Shown piece by piece: positions 36,123 through 45,275 of a stretch of DNA of 64,000 bases. A program made the position numbers and the translations under genes. How positions within the stretch are numbered: position 1 is the stretch's first letter; each line of letters begins with the position of its first letter. The notes beneath the pieces are model-generated. The model was not told the origin of the DNA and did not search any database. It saw only the letters and a program-made list of their open reading frames with translations. Origin of the DNA: Chitinophaga silvatica (GTDB lineage: Bacteria > Bacteroidota > Bacteroidia > Chitinophagales > Chitinophagaceae); the NCBI RefSeq assembly GCF_003419895.1, contig NZ_QPMM01000006.1, forward strand, positions 310,001-374,000, in the 5' to 3' direction.

Positions 36123-37400
36123 ATGAACATACTATTACTAGGAAGTGGTGGCCGAGAACACGCATTGGCCTTAAAAATGTCGAAAAGCCCATTATGTGAG
36201 AAATTATTTATTGCTCCCGGGAATGCAGGAACTGCACAATGTGGGCAAAATATAAATATGGGAGTGAGTGATTTTCAACAAATTAGAAATTTTTGTCTGG
36301 AAAACGCGATCACTCTGGTAGTTCCCGGATCAGAGGAAGCACTGGTAAACGGAATTTATGACTTTTTCAGGGCAGATGAGGCATTGCAGCATATTCCGGT
36401 AATGGGGCCTTCTAAAGAAGGCGCGCAACTGGAAGGTAGTAAGGCATATGCAAAGTTATTTATGCAACGTCATAATATTCCTACAGCTGCTTATCGTGAG
36501 TTTGATGAATCGAATTATGAAGAAGGGGTTATTTACCTGCAACAGCACTCCTTACCAATTGTATTGAAGGCAGATGGATTGGCGGCTGGTAAAGGTGTGG
36601 TAATAGCGTTTTCGCATGAAGAAGCATTATCTGAGTTTGAGCAGATGATTAAAGCTGCTAAATTTGGAGATGCCAGTAAAACGGTTGTAATTGAGGAGTT
36701 TCTGACTGGTATAGAATTATCTGTGTTTGCCCTGACTGATGGCCATTCTTATCAGATCTTACCAGAGGCAAAAGATTATAAACGTATTGGTGAAGGAGAT
36801 AAAGGATTGAATACAGGCGGTATGGGAGCTGTTTCTCCGGTGCCTTTTGCGGATGCAACTTTCATGAAGAAAGTGGAGGATCAGGTGATCCGGCCTACTA
36901 TTCAGGGATTATCAGATGAAGGTATAATTTATAATGGTTTTGTGTTTTTTGGCCTGATTAATGTAGGAGGAGAGCCTTTCGTAATAGAATATAACTGTCG
37001 GATGGGTGATCCTGAAACAGAAGTAGTTATGCCTCGTTTGAAGAACGACTTACTGGAACTTTTCCAGGCTACAATTGCAGGAGAACTTAAATCACAAATT
37101 ATAAATGTCGACGAGCGTGCAGCATCTACAGTGATGTTGGTGTCTAAAGGGTATCCTGAGTCTTATGAAAAGAACAAGGTTATAACTGGCATTCCAACCC
37201 CAACTGACGATCAGATTGTTTTTCATGCAGGTACTAAATTACAGGGAGAAGAGGTGTTGACCAATGGGGGCCGTGTATTGGCTATTACTTCATTGGCGGC
37301 CAACTTATCGGAAGCTCTGGCTCATTCTGTACAAACAGCGGAGAAGATTCAGTTCGAAGGAAAAGTGTATCGTCGGGACATCGGCTACGAATTTATTTAA
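36123..37400 (+). CDS. purD: Phosphoribosylamine--glycine ligase
   Basis: Second step of purine synthesis. The 425 residues start with NILLLGSGGREHALALK, and the ATP-grasp part includes VLKADGLAAGKGV, the GARS signature in DKGLNTGGMGAVSP, and FVIEYNCRMGDPETEVVMPRL. Standard length. No other pur gene is adjacent. A hairpin terminator follows at 37415. Confidence 0.97.
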   Translation: MNILLLGSGGREHALALKMSKSPLCEKLFIAPGNAGTAQCGQNINMGVSDFQQIRNFCLENAITLVVPGSEEALVNGIYDFFRADEALQHIPVMGPSKEGAQLEGSKAYAKLFMQRHNIPTAAYREFDESNYEEGVIYLQQHSLPIVLKADGLAAGKGVVIAFSHEEALSEFEQMIKAAKFGDASKTVVIEEFLTGIELSVFALTDGHSYQILPEAKDYKRIGEGDKGLNTGGMGAVSPVPFADATFMKKVEDQVIRPTIQGLSDEGIIYNGFVFFGLINVGGEPFVIEYNCRMGDPETEVVMPRLKNDLLELFQATIAGELKSQIINVDERAASTVMLVSKGYPESYEKNKVITGIPTPTDDQIVFHAGTKLQGEEVLTNGGRVLAITSLAANLSEALAHSVQTAEKIQFEGKVYRRDIGYEFI

Positions 37401-37414
37401 AGCATATATGGTTG

Positions 37415-37443
37415 TATCCCGCAAACGGGATAAGAAGTTTTTG
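37415..37443 (+). terminator. Intrinsic terminator of purD
   Basis: TATCCCG/CGGGATA with a CAAA loop, then AGAAGTTTTTG. It begins 15 bases after the purD stop. Confidence 0.7.
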
Positions 37444-37486
37444 TATTAAAAGTTGATTAAAAAGCTTTAGGTCTTTACTTCTTATG

Positions 37487-37494
37487 TAGCTTTG
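37487..37494 (+). promoter_or_regulatory. Putative -7 element (TAGCTTTG) upstream of mreB
   Basis: A match to TAnnTTTG 273 bases before the mreB ATG. It could drive mreBCD with a long leader or a separate small RNA. Confidence 0.35.
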
Positions 37495-37766
37495 CAGGCA
37501 ATAACCAACATTCCAACGTACAGGAGGAGGCTGTAGCAAGAAAAGAAGCGGGATTGGTAAGGGATTTTTTCGATAGGCAGGAACTATAATTAACGGATAT
37601 TTTCCGTTTATCTGGTCGGGAGCAGAAGGAAAGAGTTACTATGCCGTTTGGACAACAAATAACTTTTTTTAATATTTACTGTATTATTGCAAGAATATCC
37701 ATTTTTTGCATCGTATATTCGTTGGAATTATTCATTTTTGCATTCTAATTTTTGACCGTATCAACA

Positions 37767-38789
37767 ATGGGATTTTTTAATTTTTTAACGCAGGAAATCG
37801 CGATTGATCTTGGTACAGCTAATACGCTGATAATTCACAATGACCAGGTGGTAGTGGACGAGCCTTCCATTGTAGCGATAGAACGGGCTAGCGGCAAGAT
37901 TGTGGCTGTAGGAAAGAAGGCCATGATGATGCACGAAAAAACACACGAATATCTTCGTACTATACGTCCCCTGAAGGATGGAGTGATTGCGGACTTTAAT
38001 GCCGCTGAGGGTATGATCAGGGAACTCATAAAAATGATTTATCCTAAGAAGCCTTTGTTTGCTCCTAGTTGGAGAATGGTGATCTGTATCCCTTCCAGTA
38101 TTACTGAAGTGGAAAAGAGAGCAGTTCGTGACTCTGCAGAGCAGGCAGGTGCCAAGGAGGTATATTTGATTCACGAACCTATGGCAGCCGCCTTAGGTAT
38201 AGGCATCGATGTTGAAGAACCTGTAGGTAATATGATCATCGACATAGGCGGTGGTACTACCGGTATCTCAGTTATTGCCCTTGCAGGTATTGTATGCGAC
38301 CAGAGTATCCGTATCGCCGGTGATGAATTCACTGCCGATATCATGGAAGCTCTCCGTCGTTATCATAGCTTGTTAATCGGTGAAAGAACTGCAGAACAGA
38401 TCAAAATTCACATCGGTTCTGCCCTCAAAGAACTCGACAACCCACCAGATGACATTCCAGTGAACGGACGCGACCTCGTTACCGGTATTCCGAAACAAAT
38501 CATGGTTTCATACCAGGAAATTGCTGAAGCATTGGATAAATCCATCTTTAAGATTGAAGAAGCCATCTTGAAAGCACTGGAAACAACCCCTCCGGAACTT
38601 GCATCTGATATTTATCGCAGAGGCTTGTACCTGACTGGTGGTGGTGCCTTGCTTAGAGGGTTAGATAAACGCCTCGCCCAAAAAATCAAACTACCTGTTC
38701 ATGTTGCAGACGACCCATTGCGTGCAGTAGTTAGAGGTACTGGTATTGCCCTCAAGCATGTTGGCAAATATCCATTCCTGATGCAATAA
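37767..38789 (+). CDS. mreB: Rod shape-determining protein MreB
   Basis: Bacterial actin that guides lateral cell-wall synthesis. From ATG 37767 it has 340 residues starting MGFFNFLTQEIAIDLGTANT (phosphate 1 loop). It continues with EPMAAALGIGIDVEEPVGNMIIDIGGGTTG (phosphate 2) and LTGGGALLRGLD (adenosine motif), split here by intervening sequence. An in-frame TTG at 37752 would add five residues; the ATG start aligns better with the family. mreC follows after 100 bases that contain a long inverted repeat. Confidence 0.96.
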   Translation: MGFFNFLTQEIAIDLGTANTLIIHNDQVVVDEPSIVAIERASGKIVAVGKKAMMMHEKTHEYLRTIRPLKDGVIADFNAAEGMIRELIKMIYPKKPLFAPSWRMVICIPSSITEVEKRAVRDSAEQAGAKEVYLIHEPMAAALGIGIDVEEPVGNMIIDIGGGTTGISVIALAGIVCDQSIRIAGDEFTADIMEALRRYHSLLIGERTAEQIKIHIGSALKELDNPPDDIPVNGRDLVTGIPKQIMVSYQEIAEALDKSIFKIEEAILKALETTPPELASDIYRRGLYLTGGGALLRGLDKRLAQKIKLPVHVADDPLRAVVRGTGIALKHVGKYPFLMQ

Positions 38790-38800
38790 ACTCATTTGAT

Positions 38801-38860
38801 ATTTACGAACCTGTAAGGTTTACAAACGGTTATACCCTATTGATCTGCAGGTTCGTAAAT
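38801..38860 (+). repeat. Inverted repeat between mreB and mreC
   Basis: ATTTACGAACCTG (38801-38813) and CAGGTTCGTAAAT (38848-38860) are a perfect 13-base inverted repeat with a 34-base loop. No T run follows. It could attenuate or protect the transcript inside the mre operon. Confidence 0.65.
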
Positions 38861-38889
38861 CTCTAAATCTATAAATCAACGGCTCGCTT

Positions 38890-39777
38890 GTGCGGAATTT
38901 AATCATTTTCTTTAGGCGATACTTCAACTTCTTCTTATTTCTGCTGCTGGAAGTGATTTGTTTGGTGCTGGTTTTTCAGCGTAACAATTTTCAGCGGGCA
39001 GCCTACCTCAGCTCTGCCAACGATATCAGTGGTAAATTGTACGACAAATACAGTAACGTACAGTATTACTTCCACCTTAAATCTACCAATGATAGCCTGG
39101 TCAACGAAAATGTACGACTCCATAATATGCTGAGAAGCAGCTTCGATAGCATGGTTACCACCAATGGGGTCAAAATTGATACTGTAAAGGAATATAACGA
39201 TGATACCATCCGCCGTGTCATCAATACAAAAATCCTGAAATACAAATACTTCGCTGCTAAAGTGATCAATAACTCCATCAATAAACCGGTTAACTATATC
39301 ACTATCCACCGTGGTAGTGCCCAAGGTATTAAGCCCAATATGGGAGTTATCAGCACCAGCGGTGTTGTTGGCGTGGTCAGAAGCGTGAGTGAAAACTACT
39401 CGGTGGTATTATCCATGCTCTCCAAATCCAATTCTGTTTCTATCAGCGCCCGGGTAGGTAAAGGCAAAGAAATGGGTTCTGTACACTGGGATGGTGATGA
39501 TGCCGGTTTTGCCCTGCTGAAAGACGTGCCTAAAAGCGCTAAAGTTTATAAAGGCGATACCGTTGTTACCAGCGGCTATTCTGCCTTATTCCCTGAAAAT
39601 ATTCCCATTGGTTATGTAGAAAACATTACCATCGGAGATAAAGCCAGCACAGCTTATACCATCCGTATAAAACTGGCTACGAATTTCTATAGCCTACAAT
39701 ATGTGTATGTAATAGAAAATCTGCTGAAAGACGAACAACAACGATTGGAAGATTCAACTTATAAGTTGACTAAATGA
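38890..39777 (+). CDS. mreC: Rod shape-determining protein MreC
   Basis: Periplasmic scaffold of the elongasome, anchored by one N-terminal membrane helix (NFFLFLLLEVICLVLVF). A coiled-coil region spans about 60-100 and the two beta-barrel domains follow (INKPVNYITIHRGSAQGIKPNMGVIS cut here as separate strands; VGVVRSVSENYSVVLSML). 295 residues. The start is GTG at 38890. The stop overlaps the mreD ATG by four bases. Confidence 0.93.
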   Translation: MRNLIIFFRRYFNFFLFLLLEVICLVLVFQRNNFQRAAYLSSANDISGKLYDKYSNVQYYFHLKSTNDSLVNENVRLHNMLRSSFDSMVTTNGVKIDTVKEYNDDTIRRVINTKILKYKYFAAKVINNSINKPVNYITIHRGSAQGIKPNMGVISTSGVVGVVRSVSENYSVVLSMLSKSNSVSISARVGKGKEMGSVHWDGDDAGFALLKDVPKSAKVYKGDTVVTSGYSALFPENIPIGYVENITIGDKASTAYTIRIKLATNFYSLQYVYVIENLLKDEQQRLEDSTYKLTK

Positions 39778-40283
39778 GTATACTGTTAAGAAATATAATT
39801 CGATTTGTACTCCTGTTGTTGATACAGGTGTTTGTGCTCAATGGGATATTGTTGCACCAATTGGTGAGCCCATATCTTTATATGTTGTTCATCTTGGCGC
39901 TGCCCTTTAACCTCCCTCGCCCAGCCCTAATGTTGCTTGGGATGTTGATGGGGTTATCACTGGATATGTTTATGGATACTGCCGGTATGCATGCTGCTGC
40001 CTGCGTTTTTATTGCCTATCTGCGTCCGTTTGTTATCAATATTCTGTCTCCGCAAGGTGGATTTGAAACTACCCAAAAAACTCCTTCCATGACCAGCATG
40101 GGAGTGTCCCAATTCCTTATCTATGCCGCTATCCTGGTATTCCTGCACCATACTGTCTATTTTACTTTAGAAATATTTGGTCTGGGAAACCCTTTATACC
40201 TGATAATGAAGATTGTATTTTCTACATTAGCCAGCCTATTCCTGATAGTGCTGTATGAATTGCTTTTCTTCTCCAAGAAGTAA
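39774..40283 (+). CDS. mreD: Rod shape-determining membrane protein MreD
   Basis: Small inner-membrane protein of 169 residues with five hydrophobic segments. LPFNLPRPALMLLGMLMGLSLDMF with the family aspartate is near residue 55. It overlaps mreC by four bases (ATGA), giving translational coupling. The assignment rests on topology and position between mreC and mrdA. Confidence 0.88.
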   Translation: MSILLRNIIRFVLLLLIQVFVLNGILLHQLVSPYLYMLFILALPFNLPRPALMLLGMLMGLSLDMFMDTAGMHAAACVFIAYLRPFVINILSPQGGFETTQKTPSMTSMGVSQFLIYAAILVFLHHTVYFTLEIFGLGNPLYLIMKIVFSTLASLFLIVLYELLFFSKK

Positions 40284-40371
40284 TGCCTTACATACGTGAA
40301 TAAGCTGGTAAAAGCATTAAATGAACGTTAATAGTGATACGCTGTTAACCTCTCTTTAATACTTTTTGATG

Positions 40372-40379
40372 TAGGTTTG
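40372..40379 (+). promoter_or_regulatory. Putative -7 element (TAGGTTTG) of mrdA-rodA
   Basis: TAGGTTTG lies 16 bases before the mrdA ATG in the 112-base gap after mreD, suggesting that mrdA-rodA can be transcribed apart from mreBCD. Confidence 0.5.
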
Positions 40380-40395
40380 TAACTTTAAAAGTAAC

Positions 40396-42333
40396 ATGTC
40401 AGTATTTAATCAGTCAAGGCGCCGTGTAATACAATTGATCATTCTTGGGATGATAACACTGATTATCTGTCGGTTATTCTATCTGCAAGTAGTTGAGAAG
40501 AAATACGCTAAACTGGCGGATGCCAATGCCGTATTGCGTAAAGTTGTTTACCCAAGCCGTGGAATTATATATGACCGTAAGAATCGTAGTATCCTGAGTA
40601 ATGATGTACTCTACGATCTTGTGGTAACTCCTGCCAGTGTCAAGAATATTGATACTGCCTACCTATGTAATATCCTGAGCATTGATAAGGAAGAATTTAA
40701 AAAACGTATAGTTACTGCTATTATAAAAAACGGAAGAGTACGGCAATCAGTATTTGCGCCTCTCCTGGCTCCCGAAATTTTTGGGCAACTTCAGGAAAGT
40801 ATGTACCTCTTTCAACCAGGGTTTGAACTGGTACCCCGGCAAATTCGTGCTTACCCATATCCTGCTGCTGCAAATATCCTTGGGTATATCGCTGAAATTT
40901 CACCGGCAATGCTAAAAGATACCGCTAATTATAGCTCCTATAACTCCGGTGATTACATTGGGTTTACTGGTTTGGAGAGAACCTATGAATCTGTACTCAT
41001 GGGCCAGCGAGGTATTTCTTACCTGATTAAGGATAATCTCAACAGACCTCAGGGAGCTTATGAAAACGGGGAATTCGATAGTGCCGCCATCGCAGGTAAA
41101 AACCTTCGCCTCTCATTGGATATTGATCTTCAGATGCTTGGTGAGAAGCTAATGAAAGGAAAATCTGGAAGCATCGTGGCTATTGATCCTCAAACAGGAG
41201 GAATCCTTGCAATGGTAAGCGGACCAAGCTTCGATCCGAACCTGCTTACAGGTCCGTATAGGAGCGCTAACTTTAATAAATTATACCTGGATACTACCAA
41301 ACCTTTATTCAACCGTGCAATCCAGGCAACCTATCCTCCTGGTTCTACATTTAAACCAATGATTGCATTGGTGGGCTTAGATGAAGGTGTAATTACTCCA
41401 AGTTTTGGATATCCATGCTATGGAGCCTATTATGGTTGCACCAGACCAATTAAGTGTGAGCACCATGATCCTGGCCATGCTGCCAACCTGCGTCTTGCCT
41501 TATCGCACTCCTGTAATGCCTACTTCTCTCACGTATTCCGTTTGAGTGTTGATGCAGCCAAATTTGGTGGCATCCGAGTAGGTGGAATGCAGAAATGGGC
41601 TGATTATATGAATAGTTTTGGATTTGGACACAGAATTGGAGTAGATATCCCGAGTGAAGGACGAGGATTGGTGCCAGATAAAAAATATTATGATGCCCGT
41701 TATAAAGGAAGTTGGAATTCCTGTACTTCCGTATTCCTGGGAATCGGACAAGGGGAATTATTGCTGACACCACTTCAGATGGCCAATGCAATGTGTATTG
41801 TGGCTAACCGGGGCTCTTATTATATACCTCACTTTGTGTCCAGTATCGATAATGATGATACCCATTTGCTAGACAAATACAAAGAGAAACATGATGTGGC
41901 ACATATCACTGATACGGCCTATAGTGCAGTAATCCATGGTATGACCGATGTGGTGGAGAGTGGAACCGGCCGTGTTGCACAAATTGATGGGATTACTATT
42001 GGTGGTAAAACCGGTACTGCTGAAAACTATGGTATTGTTAACGGTGTAAGAACAAAACTGAAGAACCATGCCGTGTTTGTGGCCTTTGCTCCTGCCGAAA
42101 AAGCAAGGATTGCAATTGCTGTAATAGTTGAAAACTCAGGGTTCGGTGCTAAATATGCTGCACCTATCGCCAGCTTAATGATGGAACAATATTTAAAAGA
42201 CAGTATATCTACCAAACGACAGCCATTAATGAAATCTGTAATGGAAACAGTGACCATTGATGCTGCAATGCTTGCTAAATCGCATCTGGACTCTTTAAAT
42301 AAAAATGCTGTAATAAAGAAAAAGACACCTTAA
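40396..42333 (+). CDS. mrdA: Penicillin-binding protein 2 (elongation transpeptidase)
   Basis: Class B PBP that crosslinks peptidoglycan during elongation, acting with RodA. The 645 residues hold an N-terminal membrane helix (VIQLIILGMITLIICRLFYL), a dimerisation domain, and a transpeptidase with the catalytic SxxK in PPGSTFKP (about residue 312), SxN in HSCNAYF and KTG in GGKTGTAEN. rodA follows after 28 bases. Confidence 0.95.
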   Translation: MSVFNQSRRRVIQLIILGMITLIICRLFYLQVVEKKYAKLADANAVLRKVVYPSRGIIYDRKNRSILSNDVLYDLVVTPASVKNIDTAYLCNILSIDKEEFKKRIVTAIIKNGRVRQSVFAPLLAPEIFGQLQESMYLFQPGFELVPRQIRAYPYPAAANILGYIAEISPAMLKDTANYSSYNSGDYIGFTGLERTYESVLMGQRGISYLIKDNLNRPQGAYENGEFDSAAIAGKNLRLSLDIDLQMLGEKLMKGKSGSIVAIDPQTGGILAMVSGPSFDPNLLTGPYRSANFNKLYLDTTKPLFNRAIQATYPPGSTFKPMIALVGLDEGVITPSFGYPCYGAYYGCTRPIKCEHHDPGHAANLRLALSHSCNAYFSHVFRLSVDAAKFGGIRVGGMQKWADYMNSFGFGHRIGVDIPSEGRGLVPDKKYYDARYKGSWNSCTSVFLGIGQGELLLTPLQMANAMCIVANRGSYYIPHFVSSIDNDDTHLLDKYKEKHDVAHITDTAYSAVIHGMTDVVESGTGRVAQIDGITIGGKTGTAENYGIVNGVRTKLKNHAVFVAFAPAEKARIAIAVIVENSGFGAKYAAPIASLMMEQYLKDSISTKRQPLMKSVMETVTIDAAMLAKSHLDSLNKNAVIKKKTP

Positions 42334-42361
42334 CTAAACCGAATAAATAGAAGAACCTAAC

Positions 42362-43648
42362 ATGAACCGCGCCCAAACCAAACTGACACAAGGAATAGAC
42401 TGGCCTATCGTTGGCCTCTATTTAGCTTTGGTGATCATCGGCATCCTTTCAATTTTTGCTGCGGAATACCGTGGTGAAGATAATATCTGGCAGGATATCA
42501 TACATCCGTCGAAAAACTACTCACGACAGATAATATGGTTTGGTGTCTCGATAGTGCTTGCATCTATTATTTGGTTAACCGATAGTAAGTTCTTTACAGC
42601 TACTGCAAATCTTGCCTATCTGGGAGGTATTTTATTACTCTTACTGGTGCTGGGAATAGGAAAGGATGTGAAGGGGTCGCATTCCTGGCTTGTAATAGGT
42701 GGTTTTCAGTTCCAACCCGCAGAATTAACGAAACTATGTACCAATCTTGCGCTGGCGAAATATCTATCATCGCAGGAAACAGATTTTACCAAACTCCGAT
42801 CGAGATTGATAGCTGCTGCTATCGCGCTGGTTCCTGCTGGTATCATCATTTTACAGGATGAAACCGGATTGGCACTTGTATACTTTTCTTTATTTCTGGT
42901 AATGTACAGAGAAGGCTTACCCGGAATATTGCTGGTAATTGCATTTTCTGCTATAGTATTGGTACTGTCGGCACTTCTGGTAGATAAAACCGTATTATTC
43001 TCCATATTTACCATTATAACTGCATTGGTTATTTATTTCAGCAGGCGTGAAATAAAGCGAAAGCGATCGAGATTAGCAGTAATACTTGGTGTATATGCAT
43101 TCTGTGGTCTCTTCGTCATGTTTGTAGTACCATTTGTATTCACCAAAGTATTGAAAGATTACCAGGTACGTCGTATTGAAGTAATGCTGGGTAAGGAAAA
43201 TGATCCGAAAGCTACCTATAATACGCGCCAGAGTATGATTGCAATCGGATCTGGTGGTATCTGGGGTAAAGGATATTTAAAAGGAACTCAGACAAGATAT
43301 GATTTCGTACCTGAGCAAAGTACCGACTTTATCTTTTGTACTGTAGGTGAAGATTTTGGTTTTGTGGGGAGTTTAATATTCCTGGGAATTTATGTGGCTT
43401 TGCTATTCAGGATCATATTTATAGCGGAACGACAGCGATCGACTTTCACGAGAGTATATGCATATGGGGTGGCCAGTATCATTTTCTTCCATCTTGCGAT
43501 CAATATTTCAATGACGATTGGTTTGGCTCCCGTTATTGGTATTCCTCTCCCACTTGTTAGTTATGGAGGATCTTCATTGATGACTTTTACTATGCTGATT
43601 TTTATATTATTACGTTTAGATGCCGATCGTCAAATGGTTTTACGCTAG
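42362..43648 (+). CDS. rodA: Rod shape-determining glycosyltransferase RodA (SEDS family)
   Basis: Membrane peptidoglycan polymerase partnered with PBP2. 428 residues and about ten hydrophobic segments. Seen are GSHSWLVIGGFQFQPAELTKL, DETGLALVYFSL, the loop TYNTRQSMIAIGSGGIWGKG, and the C-terminal GLAPVIGIPLPLVSYGGSS, the SEDS signature (IPLPLVSYGGSS). It is somewhat longer than the E. coli protein because of extra residues around 200-270. Confidence 0.96.
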   Translation: MNRAQTKLTQGIDWPIVGLYLALVIIGILSIFAAEYRGEDNIWQDIIHPSKNYSRQIIWFGVSIVLASIIWLTDSKFFTATANLAYLGGILLLLLVLGIGKDVKGSHSWLVIGGFQFQPAELTKLCTNLALAKYLSSQETDFTKLRSRLIAAAIALVPAGIIILQDETGLALVYFSLFLVMYREGLPGILLVIAFSAIVLVLSALLVDKTVLFSIFTIITALVIYFSRREIKRKRSRLAVILGVYAFCGLFVMFVVPFVFTKVLKDYQVRRIEVMLGKENDPKATYNTRQSMIAIGSGGIWGKGYLKGTQTRYDFVPEQSTDFIFCTVGEDFGFVGSLIFLGIYVALLFRIIFIAERQRSTFTRVYAYGVASIIFFHLAINISMTIGLAPVIGIPLPLVSYGGSSLMTFTMLIFILLRLDADRQMVLR

Positions 43649-43660
43649 TTTGGATTGTCG

Positions 43661-43668
43661 TATCTTTG
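43661..43668 (+). promoter_or_regulatory. Putative -7 element (TATCTTTG) of the MBL hydrolase gene
   Basis: TATCTTTG ends five bases before ATG 43673 in the short gap after rodA. If it is used, the transcript would start almost at the ATG, implying a leaderless or near-leaderless mRNA. Confidence 0.4.
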
Positions 43669-43672
43669 CTTT

Positions 43673-44419
43673 ATGGCACGTATTATACCATTATCAGAAG
43701 GGTCTTTTACCGTAGACGGAACCAAGAAGTTTATTCCTTTTCAGCAAGGAAAAGATACAATGCAGGAACGACCGCATGGGTCTTTGTTGGTTGAAATACA
43801 ACCATTTTTAGTGATCACCGATCGTGACTTCATCTTATTGGATACCGGGCTGGGATTCCGAAATCCTGATGGGGTACTACAAATTCATCAACACCTGATA
43901 GATCATGGCGTTAATCCAATGGAGATTACCAAGGTATTGATGAGCCATTTACATAAAGATCATTCCGGAGGAATTTCTGCCGCAGATCCTATTACCGGAG
44001 AACGTACACTTACTTTTCCACAGGCTACCTATTATGTGAATAATGAGGAAATGCAATATGCTCTTGAGCATTCGGGAAAGTCGTATTTCGCGGAAGATAT
44101 TGTGTTGCTACAGCAGCGGGATAATGTAATTTTTACCACCGGAAATGGTAAAATCGATGATTATATTTCATACGAAGTAACAGGAGGGCATTGCCCATAT
44201 CATCAGGTTTTTTTGATTGATGATGGAGAGGATAAAGTTTTTTTTGGTGGAGATGTTGCCCCACAGATATCTCAGATGAAAAGCAGGTTTGCTGCTAAGT
44301 ATGATTATGATGGAAAGAAGAGTATGGAATTGAGACAGGAATTTATGCAGCGTGGTAAGGAAGAAGGATGGACCTTTTTATTTTATCACGATACCAAAGA
44401 ACCTACTGCCAGATTTTAA
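43673..44419 (+). CDS. MBL-fold metallo-hydrolase
   Basis: 248-residue metallo-beta-lactamase-fold enzyme. The metal-binding motif is SHLHKDHSGG (HxHxDH) near residue 97, with further ligands in GGHCPYHQVF and FFGGDVA, and a late histidine in FYHDTKEPTARF. No signal peptide. The substrate is unknown; similar cytosolic members hydrolyse thioesters or lactones. ATG 43673 is chosen over an in-frame TTG at 43655. Confidence 0.85.
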   Translation: MARIIPLSEGSFTVDGTKKFIPFQQGKDTMQERPHGSLLVEIQPFLVITDRDFILLDTGLGFRNPDGVLQIHQHLIDHGVNPMEITKVLMSHLHKDHSGGISAADPITGERTLTFPQATYYVNNEEMQYALEHSGKSYFAEDIVLLQQRDNVIFTTGNGKIDDYISYEVTGGHCPYHQVFLIDDGEDKVFFGGDVAPQISQMKSRFAAKYDYDGKKSMELRQEFMQRGKEEGWTFLFYHDTKEPTARF

Positions 44420-44436
44420 TCCCTAAATGTTAATAA

Positions 44437-44793
44437 ATGATGGAAAACCCGGAAAAATTTGCAGCTGCCTGGTTAGAGGCCTGGAATACCCATGATTTGG
44501 ATGCAATCATGTTGCATTACGACGAAGCAATTGAGTTTTATTCTCCTGTTATTCAACAATTGAATAATGATCCATTGGGTTGCCTTCGGGGCAAGGAAAA
44601 TCTGCGGGCATACTTTAGCAGAGGCTTACAGGCATATCCTGAGCTACATTTCGATTTACACAAACTATTAGTAGGAATTAATTCGGTAGTTCTATACTAT
44701 AAGAGCATTAATAATAAGATGAGTGCGGAGTTAATGGTATTGAATGAACAGGGGTTGGTTACACAGGTAAGAGCTCATTACGCAGAGCTTTAA
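44437..44793 (+). CDS. SnoaL-like / NTF2-fold protein
   Basis: 118-residue protein with the pattern of polyketide-cyclase-like SnoaL proteins: WLEAWNTHDLDAIMLHYDEAIEFYSP at the N terminus, GKENLRAYFSRGLQAYPELHFDL in the middle and a beta-rich end. Role unknown. It lies 17 bases after the MBL hydrolase, so the two may be cotranscribed. Its 3' end overlaps that of the convergent Spy-like gene by four bases. Confidence 0.8.
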   Translation: MMENPEKFAAAWLEAWNTHDLDAIMLHYDEAIEFYSPVIQQLNNDPLGCLRGKENLRAYFSRGLQAYPELHFDLHKLLVGINSVVLYYKSINNKMSAELMVLNEQGLVTQVRAHYAEL

Positions 44794-45275
44794 GGTCTTC
44801 TGTGGGTGCCTGTTCCCTGGCCCATTCTATTCATCCTTTGGTTATTAAGATGAATAACCATTATGTTTCTGAATTCTCTTTCGCTTTTAAAAACCATTCC
44901 TGCTTTTCTGCCTGGCAATACTTTCTGGAATTCGGTAGAATAACGGGAACGTATGTCCAGCATTCTTTTCTGATAACTTAATTCCTTGTCCATATTTTTT
45001 TTACCTGCTTCATCAGGAGTAAGATGGTCCTGATCCAGTTTCTGGCGATGTTCGGCGATTAATTGATCTACTTCTCTGGTGTAGTTATTATAGACCGGAA
45101 GAAATTTTTGGGCTTCTTCGGAGGTAAGGTCTAATTTTTTGGTTAGGTATTGAATCTGTATTGCTTTGATTTTTTCTGCTGCTTCGTCGGCTGCCGGTTG
45201 TTGAGCCCTGCTTATACTTGTAGCAGTAAGCAATAAAAGAATTGCGCACCATATGAAATTAATACGTTTCATCAT
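44790..45275 (-). CDS. Secreted Spy/CpxP-like helical protein of the sigma-factor operon
   Basis: 161-residue exported protein: a signal peptide ends near SISRAQQ. The mature part is highly charged and helical, with LTSEEAQKFLPVYNNYTREVD resembling the LTxxQ-type repeats of Spy and CpxP and of heavy-metal-sensor proteins. It starts by a four-base overlap with the stop of the repeat-containing membrane protein gene. A periplasmic sensor or chaperone whose state feeds back on that membrane protein is a reasonable inference. Confidence 0.65.
   Translation of the reverse strand: MMKRINFIWCAILLLLTATSISRAQQPAADEAAEKIKAIQIQYLTKKLDLTSEEAQKFLPVYNNYTREVDQLIAEHRQKLDQDHLTPDEAGKKNMDKELSYQKRMLDIRSRYSTEFQKVLPGRKAGMVFKSEREFRNIMVIHLNNQRMNRMGQGTGTHRRP

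Larger units (their letters stand above)
37401..37766 (+). other. 366-base gap between purD and mreB: terminator and mreB leader
   Basis: Starts with the purD terminator. TAGCTTTG (37487-37494) fits the -7 element and would give mreB a leader of about 265 bases. Inside lie a small hairpin AACGGA-tattt-TCCGTT near 37594 and AGTTA...TAACT (about 37635-37666) followed by seven T, which could end a short RNA before mreB. A second promoter-like pair, TTTG at 37705-37708 and CATTTTTG at 37733-37740, lies closer to mreB. No protein-coding frame is convincing. Confidence 0.45.
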
